In this document: in pieces, positions 46,109 to 56,502 of the stretch
How the letters are laid out: each line of letters opens with the position of its first letter
Numbering within the stretch: the first letter of the stretch is position 1
Source of the DNA: Vibrio sp. Isolate34
GTDB lineage: Bacteria; Pseudomonadota; Gammaproteobacteria; Enterobacterales; Vibrionaceae
Assembly: GCF_022397915.1 (NCBI RefSeq)
Contig: NZ_JAKEUO010000001.1
Span: 394,870-458,869 of the forward strand
Direction of reading: 5' to 3'
Length of the DNA: 64,000 nt
Notes under the pieces: model-generated
What the model saw: only the letters and a program-made list of their open reading frames with translations
Told to the model about the DNA's origin: nothing
Databases searched by the model: none
Made by a program: the position numbers and the translations under genes

Positions 46109-49100
46109 TTAACCCAAGTTCTTACGTGCGTTTTGGAACATACGCATCCAAGCACCGTTCTCGCCCCAGCCTTCTGGAGACCAAGAGTTAGCAACTGTGC
46201 GGAACACACGCTCTGGGTGAGGCATCATGATAGTCACGCGGCCGTCAGTCGTTGTTAAACCTGTGATAGCATTTGGCGAACCGTTCGGGTTGTTCGGGTA
46301 TTGCTGCGTTTGGTTACCGTTGTTATCAACGTAACGTAGAGCAACCGTACCTGAGTTTTCAATCGCGTTTAGGTGGTCGTTATCACGCACTTCTACGCGG
46401 CCTTCACCGTGAGAAACAGCGATTGGCATACGAGAACCTTCCATGCCGTTGAAGAATACAGAATCAGATTTCTGAACTTCTACTAGGCTGAAACGCGCTT
46501 CAAAACGCTCAGATTCGTTGCGAACGAAACGTGGCCAGTACTCAGCACCTGGGATTAGGTCACGCAGGTTAGACAGCATCTGACAACCGTTACACACACC
46601 TAGAGAGAAGGTATCTTCACGCTTGAAGAAGTTTTCAAACTGGTCACGAGTAGAGTCGTTAAACAGAACTGACTTAGCCCAACCTTCACCCGCGCCTAAT
46701 ACATCACCGTAAGAGAAGCCACCACATGCCACAAGGCCGTTGTACTCTTCTAGTACCGCTTGACCTGTTAGGATATCGCTCATGTGAATATCAGTTGCTT
46801 CGAAGCCTGCGCGGTCGAATGCTGCTGCCATTTCAACGTGAGAGTTAACACCCTGCTCACGTAGAATTGCCATCTTAGGTTTAGCACCTGTGTTGATGAA
46901 CGGTGCAGCGATATCTTCATTTACGTCGAAGCTTAGTTTCACGTTCAGACCTGGGTCTGAGTTGTCTTTCTTCGCTTCGTGCTCTTGGTCAGCACATGCT
47001 GGGTTATCACGTAGACCTTGCATCTTGTGCGTTGTCTCAGCCCAGATTGTACGTAGCTCAGTACGGTTACGTTCAATCACTACTGACTCACCAGACTTAA
47101 TCACTAGCTCATCAGATGCTTCAACAGAACCAATTACGTGTGAACACGCTTCTAGACCGTTTGCAGCAAGAGTAGAAAGAACAGCGTCTAGGTCGTCATT
47201 ACGAACCTGGATTACCGCACCTAGCTCTTCGTTGAATAGTGCAGCTAGTGTGTCTTCACCTAGCGCTTCAATATTTGCATTAACACCACAGTGACCTGCG
47301 AACGCCATTTCAGCTAGAGTAACAAATAGACCACCGTCACCTTTATCGTGGTAAGCCACAACTTGGTCGTTAGCCACAAGTGCTTGAACGCCTTCGTAGA
47401 AACCTTTTAGCTGTGCTGCGTTGTCTACGTCTGCTGGCTTGTCACCAAGCTGCTTGTAAACTTGCGCTAGTGCCGTAGCACCTAGACGGTTTTTTCCGTT
47501 ACCTAGGTCGATAAGAACTAGTGATGTGTCACCTAGCCCTTCAAGGTTATCAGGGGTGCGAAGCTGAGGCGTAATCGTCTTACGAACATCTTCAACACGA
47601 GCAAATGCAGTGATAACAAGAGATAGCGGAGAAGTGACTTCTTTCTGCTCGCCGTTCTCTTCCCACTTAGTCTTCATAGACATTGAGTCTTTACCCACTG
47701 GGATAGTTAGACCCAGTGCTGGACATAGTTCTTCACCAACTGCTTTCACCGCTTCGTAAAGACCGGCATCTTCACCAGGGTGACCCGCTGGAGACATCCA
47801 GTTAGCCGACAGTTTAATGTGTTTGATATCGCCGATGTTAGTCGCAGCGATGTTTGTGATTGCTTCACCAACCGCTAGACGAGCCGATGCGCCGAAGTCT
47901 AGTAGTGCCACTGGCGTACGCTCACCAAGAGACATAGCCTCACCGTGGTAAGAGTCGTAACTTGCTGCAGTTACAGCACAGTTAGCAACAGGAACCTGCC
48001 ATGGGCCAACCATTTGGTCACGAGCAACAAGGCCAGTTACCGAGCGGTCACCGATAGTGATAAGGAATGTTTTCTCTGCGACTGTTGGTAGGCGAAGAAC
48101 ACGGTCAACCGCTTCGTTCATTTCGATACCAGAACGGTCAATCGCTGGGTTATTTGCTTTTAGCGTTTTCGCGTCACGGTGCATCTTAGGTGTTTTACCT
48201 AATAGGATGTCCATTGGCATGTCGATTGGCGTGTTGTCAAAGTGTGAATCTTCAAGTTTAAGTTCACGCTCTTCCGTTGCTTTACCAACCACTGCGTATG
48301 GTGCGCGTTCACGCTTACAAATTGCGTCGAACGTTGCCATGTCTTCGTCAGCAACCGCCATTACGTAACGTTCTTGAGATTCGTTACACCAGATCTCAAG
48401 TGGGCTCATGCCCGGCTCATCGTTTGGCACGTCACGCAGGTTGAAGATACCGCCGCGCTCGCCATCGTCTACTAGCTCAGGAAGAGCATTAGAGATACCG
48501 CCCGCGCCCACATCGTGGATGAATGCGATTGGGTTCGCATCACCAAGCTGCCAACAACGGTCGATCACTTCCTGACAACGACGCTCCATTTCTGGGTTTT
48601 CACGTTGTACAGAAGCGAAATCTAGATCTTCAGAAGAAGAACCCGAATCCATAGAAGAAGCTGCACCGCCACCAAGGCCGATGTTCATCGCAGGACCACC
48701 AAGAACGATTAGGCTTGCACCTACTGGGATCTCTTTCTTCTGAACGTGCTCATCACGGATGTTACCAAGACCACCAGCTAGCATGATTGGTTTGTGGTAA
48801 CCACGCACTTCTTCACCTGCGTGAGAGTTGACTTTCTCTTCGTAAGTACGGAAGTAACCTAGTAGGTTTGGACGACCAAATTCGTTGTTGAATGCCGCGC
48901 CACCAAGAGGACCTTCAAGCATGATATCCAGAGCAGTAACGATACGGCTTGGCTTACCAAAATCAGTTTCCCAAGGTTGAACAAAGTTCGGGATCTTAAG
49001 GTTAGATACAGAGAACGCAACCAAACCAGCTTTTGGCTTACCACCAATACCAGTCGCGCCTTCATCACGGATTTCACCGCCTGAACCTGTTGATGCGCCC

Positions 49101-50038
49101 GGCCATGGAGAGATTGCCGTTGGGTGGTTGTGCGTCTCAACTTTCATCAAGATGTGTGTTTTCTCTTGGTGGTAATTGTACTGACGAGTTTTTGGATCTG
49201 GGAAGAAACGACCTACTTCAGAACCTGTCATTACCGCTGCGTTATCTTTATAAGCAGACAGAACGTGTTCTGGTGTCGTTTCAAAGGTGTTCTTAATCAT
49301 CTTGAACAATGATTTTTCTTGCTTAACGCCATCGATAGTCCAATCAGCGTTAAAGATCTTGTGACGACAGTGCTCTGAGTTCGCTTGTGCAAACATCATT
49401 AGCTCGATGTCAGTCGGGTTACGACCTAGCTTTTCAGTGAAGCTTTCAAGAAGGTAATCAATCTCATCTTCTGCAAGTGCCAGACCTAGGGTAACGTTTG
49501 CTTCTTCAAGCGCTTTACGTCCGCCTGTTAATAGGTCAACTTCCGCATAAGGAGCAGGCTCAGCAACTTTGAACAGTGCTGCTGCCGATTCGAAGTCAGT
49601 GAAAACCACTTCCATCATACGATCGTGTAGAATCGCTTTCAGCTCAACTAGTTGAAGTTCAGAAAGTTCAGAAGAAGTTTCAATGTAGAAAGCAGTACCG
49701 CGCTCTAGACGTGACACTTTAGCCAGTCCGCAGTTGTGTGCGATATCTGTTGATTTTGAAGACCAAGGCGAGATAGTGCCCGGGCGTGGCGTTGCAAGCA
49801 GCAATAAACCTTCAGGTTCATGCTCTTCACCATTCTCTGTACAAGGAAGCATTGGACCGTAAGTCAGTAGCTTTTCTAGCTTCTCAACCTCAGACTCGTC
49901 TAGGTCTGCCGTTAAATCAGCAAAGTGGGCAAACTCAGCGTAAATACCTGTTACAGGTAAGCTTAATTCACGACAAAGCTCTAAAAGCTTGTTAACACGA
50001 AACTCAGATAGAGCTGGGGAGCCACGCAAAATTCTCAT
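46109..50038 (-). CDS. purL: Phosphoribosylformylglycinamidine synthase
   Basis: This single-chain 1309-residue PurL is the large type of proteobacteria. It converts FGAR, glutamine and ATP to FGAM in purine synthesis. Order: N-terminal PurS-like domain ([18 protein letters not shown]), linker, two AIRS-like halves ([28 protein letters not shown], the ATP region), and the C-terminal class I glutaminase ([17 protein letters not shown], catalytic Cys; MMPHPER, catalytic His). Length fits E. coli PurL (1295). A PurR box lies 177 bp upstream. Confidence 0.98.
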   Translation of the reverse strand: MRILRGSPALSEFRVNKLLELCRELSLPVTGIYAEFAHFADLTADLDESEVEKLEKLLTYGPMLPCTENGEEHEPEGLLLLATPRPGTISPWSSKSTDIAHNCGLAKVSRLERGTAFYIETSSELSELQLVELKAILHDRMMEVVFTDFESAAALFKVAEPAPYAEVDLLTGGRKALEEANVTLGLALAEDEIDYLLESFTEKLGRNPTDIELMMFAQANSEHCRHKIFNADWTIDGVKQEKSLFKMIKNTFETTPEHVLSAYKDNAAVMTGSEVGRFFPDPKTRQYNYHQEKTHILMKVETHNHPTAISPWPGASTGSGGEIRDEGATGIGGKPKAGLVAFSVSNLKIPNFVQPWETDFGKPSRIVTALDIMLEGPLGGAAFNNEFGRPNLLGYFRTYEEKVNSHAGEEVRGYHKPIMLAGGLGNIRDEHVQKKEIPVGASLIVLGGPAMNIGLGGGAASSMDSGSSSEDLDFASVQRENPEMERRCQEVIDRCWQLGDANPIAFIHDVGAGGISNALPELVDDGERGGIFNLRDVPNDEPGMSPLEIWCNESQERYVMAVADEDMATFDAICKRERAPYAVVGKATEERELKLEDSHFDNTPIDMPMDILLGKTPKMHRDAKTLKANNPAIDRSGIEMNEAVDRVLRLPTVAEKTFLITIGDRSVTGLVARDQMVGPWQVPVANCAVTAASYDSYHGEAMSLGERTPVALLDFGASARLAVGEAITNIAATNIGDIKHIKLSANWMSPAGHPGEDAGLYEAVKAVGEELCPALGLTIPVGKDSMSMKTKWEENGEQKEVTSPLSLVITAFARVEDVRKTITPQLRTPDNLEGLGDTSLVLIDLGNGKNRLGATALAQVYKQLGDKPADVDNAAQLKGFYEGVQALVANDQVVAYHDKGDGGLFVTLAEMAFAGHCGVNANIEALGEDTLAALFNEELGAVIQVRNDDLDAVLSTLAANGLEACSHVIGSVEASDELVIKSGESVVIERNRTELRTIWAETTHKMQGLRDNPACADQEHEAKKDNSDPGLNVKLSFDVNEDIAAPFINTGAKPKMAILREQGVNSHVEMAAAFDRAGFEATDIHMSDILTGQAVLEEYNGLVACGGFSYGDVLGAGEGWAKSVLFNDSTRDQFENFFKREDTFSLGVCNGCQMLSNLRDLIPGAEYWPRFVRNESERFEARFSLVEVQKSDSVFFNGMEGSRMPIAVSHGEGRVEVRDNDHLNAIENSGTVALRYVDNNGNQTQQYPNNPNGSPNAITGLTTTDGRVTIMMPHPERVFRTVANSWSPEGWGENGAWMRMFQNARKNLG

Positions 50039-50179
50039 GTGCTTAGGTCTCTTATGCAGTTGATTAAGGTAGTATTGGAATAAATTCAGTGGGTTATAGG
50101 AACAACCTAACTGTTTTCTTCGAAGCTATTCCCGAAGGTTGCCAAACCTATGCCGATTCCACCTCTTCAATGCGAGCGC

Positions 50180-50208
50180 ATTATAAAGCATTTCTTTTTG
50201 TGACGTAA
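50180..50208 (-). promoter_or_regulatory. Predicted purL promoter
   Basis: On the minus strand TATAAT (50180-50185) is preceded by 17 bp and TTACGT (50203-50208), a poor -35. The PurR box lies directly upstream of it at 50215-50230. Confidence 0.55.
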
Positions 50209-50214
50209 CACCAA

Positions 50215-50230
50215 AAGCAACCGTTTGCGT
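50215..50230 (-). promoter_or_regulatory. PurR box upstream of purL
   Basis: AAGCAACCGTTTGCGT (plus strand) matches the PurR operator ACGCAAACGTTTGCGT at 14 of 16 positions. Its position just upstream of the purL -35 element fits repression by PurR with hypoxanthine or guanine. It also lies in the region upstream of mltF. Confidence 0.8.
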
Positions 50231-50367
50231 TATTTTTTTTATCTTTCTGCGTAAATGGTATTTTTGCTGCATTTATCACCACTTTTACATCTGTTTAATT
50301 AAACCTGCTTTGCCAGCCTTGCGGGGTTTGGTATAAAGGGGCTTCCACTTTTCGAGATTTCATTTTG

Positions 50368-51936
50368 ATGCCTAAATTTACGCTCATCTTTTCGTCTAAA
50401 TTCATTCTGCTCGTTATCGCTCTGGTTGGGCTAGCGGGATGCCAGATTGAATCTGAACCTAAAAGTGTCCTTGAGCAGATTCGAGATCGCGGCGTTCTTC
50501 GTGTCGGCACCCTCAATAACCAACTCTCTTATTACATTGGTCCTGATGGCCCAGCTGGCTTGGATTACGAGTTAGCTCGTGAGTTTGCGCAGGAGCTTGG
50601 TGTAAAGCTTGAGGTTAAACCCGCTTACCGTCTATCTGGCTTATTCCCTGCGTTGAAGAAAGGCGAGATCGACCTTATTGCAACAGGCTTAACGCAAAAT
50701 AACAAACTGACACGCGCTTATCGCGCCGCGCCAGCTTATTACTATGTAAGCCAACAGGTCGTGTACAAAAAGGGACAATGGCGCCCAAGAAACCTTGAGC
50801 AATTGATCAATTTTGAGAATGAGCGTCAGGCTGAGTTTGTAAAAGCACAAGCTGAATCAGAAGCTGCGGTATCAAGTGACACACTATCGCCATCTTTGGT
50901 TGTGGTGAAAGACTCGCACTTTGAACCAACACTTAAACTGCTGCAGAAAACACACGATGACTTTACCTACGATGCGGTCGGTAATGCTGACGTCAACGAT
51001 CTACTAAAAGAAGTCTCGACAGGAGAGCTACTGTTTACCGTTGCAGATTCAATTGAGCTTTCATTGGCGCAACGTTTGTATCCAGATGTTGCCTTGGCAT
51101 TTGAGCTAACAGAAGACCAACCTATCTCTTGGTACCTAAATAGGTCTGAAGATGAAAGCCTGTACGCTTTGCTGATTGAGTTCTTCGGTAACCTAAAACA
51201 ATCTGGTGAACTGGCTTCACTGGAAGAGAAATACATTGGCCATATCGGCACCTTTGACTACGTTGATACTCGTGCCTTTATCCGTGCATTGGACAGCAAG
51301 TTGCCAAAATGGTTACCGTTGTTTCAGAAGTACTCGCAAGAGTTCGACTGGCGCTTGATTGCTGCATTGGCATACCAAGAGTCACACTGGAACCCTGTCG
51401 CACGCTCACCAACGGGGGTTCGTGGCATGATGATGTTGACACTACCCACCGCGAAGAGTGTCGGGGTAACAAACCGTCTCGACCCGAAGCAGTCGGTACA
51501 AGGCGGGGTTGAGTACCTGCGTCGTATCGTTAACCGAGTGCCAGATTCAATCACTCAACATGAAAAGATCTGGTTTGCACTTGCTTCATACAATGTCGGT
51601 TACGGGCACATGATGGATGCGCGTCGCCTCACGAAGGCACAAGGCGGAGATCCTGATGCTTGGGGCGATGTGAAAGACAGATTGCCTCTGTTACGACAGA
51701 AGAAGTACTACAGCCAAACTCGTTACGGCTATGCCCGTGGTGATGAAGCTAGAAATTACGTTGAGAACATTCGCCGTTATTACCAAAGCATCATCGGCCA
51801 TGTAAATAAGCGTAATAAAGAACAAGAAGAGAGTCTTGAAGGGTTGATTGTCATCCCACCTTTAGAGACTTCTGGTGCTGAATCAAGCATTAGCGCTGCT
51901 GAATCGACAGTAAGCAGTTCGGAACCTTCGCTGTAG
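50368..51936 (+). CDS. mltF: Membrane-bound lytic murein transglycosylase F
   Basis: A 522-residue lipoprotein with a signal peptide ending LAGC (lipid-modified cysteine near residue 25). It has a periplasmic amino-acid-binding-like domain (about 35-270; VLRVGTLNNQLSYY) and an SLT lytic transglycosylase domain (about 295-470). The catalytic Glu is in AALAYQESHWNP, and GVRGMMMLTLPTAKSVGV follows. MltF cleaves peptidoglycan glycan strands, regulated by cell-wall peptides through the first domain. I start at ATG 50368; the TTG just before it extends by one codon. It ends with a serine-rich tail. Confidence 0.94.
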   Translation: MPKFTLIFSSKFILLVIALVGLAGCQIESEPKSVLEQIRDRGVLRVGTLNNQLSYYIGPDGPAGLDYELAREFAQELGVKLEVKPAYRLSGLFPALKKGEIDLIATGLTQNNKLTRAYRAAPAYYYVSQQVVYKKGQWRPRNLEQLINFENERQAEFVKAQAESEAAVSSDTLSPSLVVVKDSHFEPTLKLLQKTHDDFTYDAVGNADVNDLLKEVSTGELLFTVADSIELSLAQRLYPDVALAFELTEDQPISWYLNRSEDESLYALLIEFFGNLKQSGELASLEEKYIGHIGTFDYVDTRAFIRALDSKLPKWLPLFQKYSQEFDWRLIAALAYQESHWNPVARSPTGVRGMMMLTLPTAKSVGVTNRLDPKQSVQGGVEYLRRIVNRVPDSITQHEKIWFALASYNVGYGHMMDARRLTKAQGGDPDAWGDVKDRLPLLRQKKYYSQTRYGYARGDEARNYVENIRRYYQSIIGHVNKRNKEQEESLEGLIVIPPLETSGAESSISAAESTVSSSEPSL

Positions 51937-51941
51937 ATACT

Positions 51942-51976
51942 AAAAGAGCAATGCCATTAAGCATTGCTCTTTTTTA
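51942..51976 (+). terminator. Terminator after mltF
   Basis: The perfect 13-bp stem AAAAGAGCAATGC / GCATTGCTCTTTT with loop CATTAA is followed by TTT. Confidence 0.92.
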
Positions 51977-52238
51977 TTGTGCTTTTTATAACTGCGCGCA
52001 AAAGAATAAGCTCGACAAAAAGGCATAAAACTCGATGTGTCATATTGCAGTAACAATCGAACTTTATAACGGCACACCATAATCAAAATTACGCTCTGTT
52101 GCACTTCAGTGCTGGGTTTTCGCTAGAACTGCTCTTCTGGGTAAGCCAAGCGCGCGACAAGCCAAACAGACGAACAACACTATAATTAAATCGTTAGTCC
52201 AAACTACCAAGTCAGACGACAAATAGGAAATCATTGAA

Positions 52239-52370
52239 ATGATGAAGAAACTGAAATCGAAGCGCCTTGATAAGACCGTTGCTGCAAACCGTCGTAAGCG
52301 TATGCTTTCAAATAACAAGAAGAAGATCATTTGGCGCAACCGTGCTTTCATGCAGATGATTGCTGAGTAA
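52239..52370 (+). CDS. Small basic protein of 43 residues, function unknown
   Basis: ATG 52239 is preceded by AGGAAA at 8-base spacing and opens a 43-codon frame: MMKKLKSKRLDKTVAANRRK, followed by a second basic helix-like half ending FMQMIAE. It has 16 Lys/Arg, almost no acidic residues and no membrane span, so an RNA- or DNA-binding or ribosome-associated role is a reasonable guess only. A TATAAT at 52181-52186 may be its -10, without a good -35. A hairpin GGCACTCT / AGAGTGCC (52397-52420) lies after it. It stands alone between mltF and tadA, and the region 51977-52180 shows nothing else. Confidence 0.65.
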   Translation: MMKKLKSKRLDKTVAANRRKRMLSNNKKKIIWRNRAFMQMIAE

Positions 52371-52432
52371 ATTCAATAACCAAGTCATTTGTCACTGGCA
52401 CTCTTGAGATTGAGAGTGCCTAAAGCTCGCTG

Positions 52433-52999
52433 CTATTTCTTATGACTGACCTTTTTGTCGCTACTTACCTTGTCAGCTTCTAGACTCTGTTGCTCCAACA
52501 GACGCTCTTGCTTTCGCTTCTCTTTGATCTCTTTTCTACGGCGCTTGAAAAACGCCTGCAACTGCTCACGACACTCTTCTTCTAATAGGCCGTGTTCAAC
52601 ATCGGCATAGTGGTACGAGGCTTGGCTTTCAAACAAGTTCAAGACCGTGCCCGCCGCTCCAGCTTTTAAGTCAGGTGCACCAAAGACAATGCGCTTTACT
52701 CGGCTATGTAACAAGGCTCCTGCACACATAGGGCACGGCTCTAGCGTGACGTATAAAGTGGTATCGAGCAATCGGTAATTTTCCAGAGCTTGCCCTCCTT
52801 TACGCAAGGTTTCGATTTCTGCATGTGCCGTGGCATCGTGGCTACCAATCGAACGGTTCCACCCTTCAGAAATAATCTCACCATCTTTTACCAACACGGC
52901 ACCCACAGGAACCTCTCCCTCACTCTCAGCTTGCTTGGCTACCTCAATGGCGCGTCGCATGAAGATTTCATCTTGAGGGGTGAATTGATGGTCTGACAA
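52433..52999 (-). CDS. tadA: tRNA-specific adenosine deaminase
   Basis: This 188-residue enzyme deaminates A34 to inosine in tRNA-Arg(ACG). Zinc motifs are HAEIETL (catalytic Glu, His ligand) and PCPMCAGAL. I start at TTG 52999, which has CTGGAGT upstream and gives LSDHQFTPQDEIFMRRA, aligned with the E. coli start; the frame runs to 53092, but that extension is hydrophobic and unlike TadA. The C-terminal 40 residues are Lys/Glu-rich and longer than in E. coli. Confidence 0.93.
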   Translation of the reverse strand: MSDHQFTPQDEIFMRRAIEVAKQAESEGEVPVGAVLVKDGEIISEGWNRSIGSHDATAHAEIETLRKGGQALENYRLLDTTLYVTLEPCPMCAGALLHSRVKRIVFGAPDLKAGAAGTVLNLFESQASYHYADVEHGLLEEECREQLQAFFKRRRKEIKEKRKQERLLEQQSLEADKVSSDKKVSHKK

Positions 53000-53122
53000 A
53001 GGGGACTCCAGAAAAACAATAGGAACAAAAAAGGTATGCGGTGAAGCATACCTAATCTTGGTGGCTATGAACAACAAAGAGATAATGAACAATAGCCTCC
53101 ATCTAGATGATTAACTATTTAT

Positions 53123-53990
53123 TTAGCTTGCCGCTTCAACGACATCATTAACGATTTGCGTCGCTTTAACACTCACAATACGGTTGTTCTCGACCGAGGT
53201 GATTTCAAACTGCCACTGCTGGCACTCAACGAATTCGCCTGTTTCCGGTAAGCGGCCCAATAACCATGTGATGAGGCCATTCAGTGTTTGGAAACCCTCG
53301 TTTTCACCTTCTAGTTCCGAAAGCTCTAAGCGGTTCTTCAGCTCACTGAGGGGATTAACCCATCTACTAACAGTCCGTCTTCGACTTGCTCTGTCCAAAG
53401 GTCTTTCGGGTTGTTCGATAGCTCTCCGGCAATCGCCTCAAGAATATCGTAGTGAGTCACCAAGCCTTGCACATCGCCATATTCATCAACAATAAAGACC
53501 ATCTCAGCACCTGAACCTTTAAAGTAGCTCAGTAAGCGCAACGCCTTCATCGACTCTGGAACATAGATTGGGGATTTAGAGAGCCCCATAATAACTTGAA
53601 TACTTAAATTGCTCGCCTGATTCAGCAAAGCTTTGGCACCAACTCACCCACAACAATCGCGAAATAAGTAATACCAACAACGACGATCGCAGTAGACAGG
53701 ATATTTGCTTGTGCAGGGTCGAATTCCCAGAGTTCAAGTTAAACGGCCAGTGGCGCAGATAGCGTCGCCTCACCCACAATACCGCTGAGCAGGCCGATTA
53801 CTGTGATACCGATTTGAATAGTTGAGAGGAAGCGGGTTGGGTTTTCTTTGAGCTCAAGTGCAACCTGAGCGGAACGGTGTTTTTCGGCTAAGCGTTTCAA
53901 CCGACTATTCTTTGCTGCTACCAGTGCAATCTCTGACATGGCAAACAGACCATTTAAAACAATTAACCCTACTAAAAGCAGAATCTTCAT
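53123..53990 (-). pseudogene. Decayed CNNM/CorC-type hemolysin-family gene
   Basis: These 868 bp hold pieces of a membrane CBS-domain protein (normally about 430 residues). The N-terminus (DUF21; MKILLLVGLIVLNGLFAM...) is intact to a stop TAA at 53739-53741, where the family probably has Trp. The same frame then continues LELWEFDPAQANILSTAIVV... to GELVPK. At GTGCCAAAG the frame changes to one encoding AKALLNQASNLSIQ, inside the second CBS domain, so roughly 100 codons are missing. A further frame shift occurs at ATCCCCTCAGTGAGC, probably a -1 in a C run, leading to the CorC/HlyC C-terminus. Three separate lesions make a pseudogene certain unless the assembly is bad here. Confidence 0.85.
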
Positions 53991-54125
53991 GTGGCTTGGA
54001 TTTCCTAAATTTACCGGCCAACAATTAGCCGTAATCCGGAATATAAGCTGAGTGCGTTTAGTTGGGATATAAAAAGTTTTGAATATAAAAAGTTTTGGAG
54101 ATGAAAAAACAGGAAAAAATAGCGA

Positions 54126-54155
54126 AAAAAAGCCCGCACATTTCGGTGCGGGCTT
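54126..54155 (-). terminator. Terminator after the AbgT-family gene
   Basis: The minus-strand stem AAGCCCGCAC / GTGCGGGCTT with a 6-nt loop is followed by TTTTTT, 36 bp past the stop. Confidence 0.9.
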
Positions 54156-54191
54156 AGCAATGAATAAAGCTTAATTTTGCTTAGTTCAATC

Positions 54192-55754
54192 TTACATTGT
54201 GTAAGTGTAAGGAGCTTGGATACCTAGTGGGATACCAAGAGCCCAGTAAGCTAGCAAGAAGATAGACCAACCGATCAGCATAGCAATCGAGAATGGCATC
54301 ATTAGAGAAGCTAGAGTACCGATACCTGTCGACTTAACGTAGCGTTGACAGTAAACAACAACCAGTGGGAAGAACACCATTAGTGGAGAGATGATGTTAG
54401 ACACTGAGTCACCTACACGGTAAGCCGCTTGAGATAGCTCAGGAGAGATACCCACAACCATTAGCATTGGAACTAGGATTGGACCAATCAGTGCCCACTT
54501 AGCAGAAGCAGAACCAACAAGAAGGTTAACTGCAGCTGTTAGTAGAATCATACCAACAACCGTTGCTTCACCGGGAAGGTCCATCGCTTTCAAGCCTTCA
54601 GCACCGTAAAGTGCCAGCATAGTACCGATGTTTGATTGAGCGAATGCAGATAGGAACTGAGCACAGAAGAACGACATTACAATGTATGCGCCCATCGTTG
54701 CCATCGTCTCAGACATTGCTTTGATAACATCATTACTATTCTTGAAAGTACCCGCTACACGGCCGTAGACGATACCCGGAATAATAAACAGGATGAAGAT
54801 CAAAGGAACGATAGACTTCATCACTGGTGCTGAGAACGCTGTTAGCTCACCTTCAGGCGAACGAAGTGCTGAGTTTTCAGGAACCAAAGCTGCGATAAGC
54901 AGACCAATCCCCGCAACCATTGCCCAACCAGCAAATTTGAATGCTTTAGATTCAATCGCCGTGAACGTACCTAAATCAGGAGCTTGCTCTGCATCTTCAT
55001 CAACAGGAGTGTTAGCAAGACGAGGCTCGATAACCTTCTCTGTTACGTACCAACCGATACCAACGATTAGAACTGAAGATAGGCCAGTAAAGAAGATGTT
55101 CGCTAGAGGGTTAACCACGTATGCAGGATCAAGAACGTTTGCCGCTGTTTGAGTGAAGCCTGCTAGTAGCGGATCAATACCTGAAGGAATGAAGTTCGCT
55201 GAGAAACCACCTGATACACCAGCAAACGCTGCTGCAATACCCGCTAGAGGGTGACGACCCGCAGCGTGGAAGATGATACCGCCAAGAGGAATTACTAGAA
55301 CGTAACCTGCATCAGCTGCTGTGTGAGACACGATAGCAACCAAGATTAGCATTGGCGTTAGTAGCCTAGCTGGCGTGAAGTTAAGCATCTTCTTAAGGCC
55401 AGTCGTAATGAAGCCTGAGGAGTCAGCAACGCCAACACCTAACATAGCAACAAGTACGATGCCTAACGGTGCGAAGCCTGTGAATGTGGTCACCATATTC
55501 GCTAGGAAGCTAGCAAGTGCTTCACCAGTAAGTAGGTTATTAACTTCTAGAGCAGCACCCGTTTGAGGGTTGATTAGGTCGAATGAAAGGTTCGACAAAA
55601 GTGCAGATGCTACCCATACGATAACTAGAGCCCAGAAGAACAGGATTGCTGGGTCTGGAATTTTGTTGCCGGCGCGTTCAATGAAGTTTAGAAAGCGGTC
55701 CATTCCACTGACTTTCTCAGTAGATGGTGCTTTTTTTACGGCTTGGTTAGTCAT
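54192..55754 (-). CDS. AbgT-family transporter
   Basis: A 520-residue membrane protein of the AbgT family with about 9-11 helices plus re-entrant hairpins. Signatures are NKIPDPAILFFWALVIVWV, GVGVADSSGFITTGLKK and SHTAADAGYVLVIPLGG. Members import p-aminobenzoyl-glutamate or export sulfonamides. The start ATG 55754 has TATGGAG at good spacing; the frame extends to 55808 without support. The C-terminus APYTYTM fits the family. It stands alone. Confidence 0.9.
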   Translation of the reverse strand: MTNQAVKKAPSTEKVSGMDRFLNFIERAGNKIPDPAILFFWALVIVWVASALLSNLSFDLINPQTGAALEVNNLLTGEALASFLANMVTTFTGFAPLGIVLVAMLGVGVADSSGFITTGLKKMLNFTPARLLTPMLILVAIVSHTAADAGYVLVIPLGGIIFHAAGRHPLAGIAAAFAGVSGGFSANFIPSGIDPLLAGFTQTAANVLDPAYVVNPLANIFFTGLSSVLIVGIGWYVTEKVIEPRLANTPVDEDAEQAPDLGTFTAIESKAFKFAGWAMVAGIGLLIAALVPENSALRSPEGELTAFSAPVMKSIVPLIFILFIIPGIVYGRVAGTFKNSNDVIKAMSETMATMGAYIVMSFFCAQFLSAFAQSNIGTMLALYGAEGLKAMDLPGEATVVGMILLTAAVNLLVGSASAKWALIGPILVPMLMVVGISPELSQAAYRVGDSVSNIISPLMVFFPLVVVYCQRYVKSTGIGTLASLMMPFSIAMLIGWSIFLLAYWALGIPLGIQAPYTYTM

Positions 55755-56052
55755 TGTAACTCCATATGTGATATTGTTTTGTTTAGGCCTAATATAAGTT
55801 TTGACCACGGCCTATTGGTACAGCACATATTCTATTTAAATCGCCATTAAAAAGCACAAGATTCCACCTAATTTTCCATAAATGGAGACATATTTTGCAA
55901 AAATACCATACAACAGCAACAATATAAAAACACAAAAAACACCATTCCATATACAGTCATTTAACCTGTACGTAAACAATGTCCGGAAAGTGGAAATTAT
56001 CAGTAAAAGGAGTAGCGTAAGCCTTGGCATACAGTAAACGTTTGCTTGAGGG

Positions 56053-56502
56053 TCAATCAAACTCACTGTATTTGGAGAGCATAGTTTCTAGATAAATGCT
56101 TTGTGCGCGGTTCATACGATCTTGCCATGCAATTGTGACAGTAATGTTTTTCAATGCACCAGACAAAGCCCCGTTGGCATCGGTTACATCACATGCCATC
56201 GCATACGCAGAGCCCGATAAACCGGATAAGGGATATGAATTTGCTATGTTGAGACAATGCTTCGCCTCACTTAGTTCCGAGAAAGGAATAAGCCCAACCG
56301 CCCCACTCACATCCGACACGCGAGTTCGATAATATTCCATCTGCCTTTCAGCAAAATGCAGCGCCTCAACACTGTGGAGTGCAAAGTCTGATTTTTGTTC
56401 CGCATACACTTGCAATTTAACCAGCCCTAATGAAGCAACACCAATGAGCATAAAAGAGATAAGCACCTCAATCAGGCTGAAACCTTGTTGTTTAAAAGTC
56501 AT
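56053..56502 (-). CDS. pilV: Type IV pilus minor pilin PilV-like
   Basis: A 149-residue prepilin-like protein, last gene of the fimT-pilW-pilX-pilV operon. The class III signal is MTFKQQG-FSLIEVLISFML, with cleavage after the Gly and Glu5 present. The remainder has two widely spaced cysteines (CLNIANSYPL..., MACDVTD) that may form the C-terminal disulfide. Minor pilins form the tip complex that primes pilus assembly. It overlaps pilX by 11 bases. Confidence 0.85.
   Translation of the reverse strand: MTFKQQGFSLIEVLISFMLIGVASLGLVKLQVYAEQKSDFALHSVEALHFAERQMEYYRTRVSDVSGAVGLIPFSELSEAKHCLNIANSYPLSGLSGSAYAMACDVTDANGALSGALKNITVTIAWQDRMNRAQSIYLETMLSKYSEFD

Noticed and set aside
55836..56066. A 76-codon minus-strand hydrophobic frame after pilV
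   Set aside because: The hydrophobicity reflects AT-rich intergenic DNA; it overlaps the pilV end and has no ribosome site.
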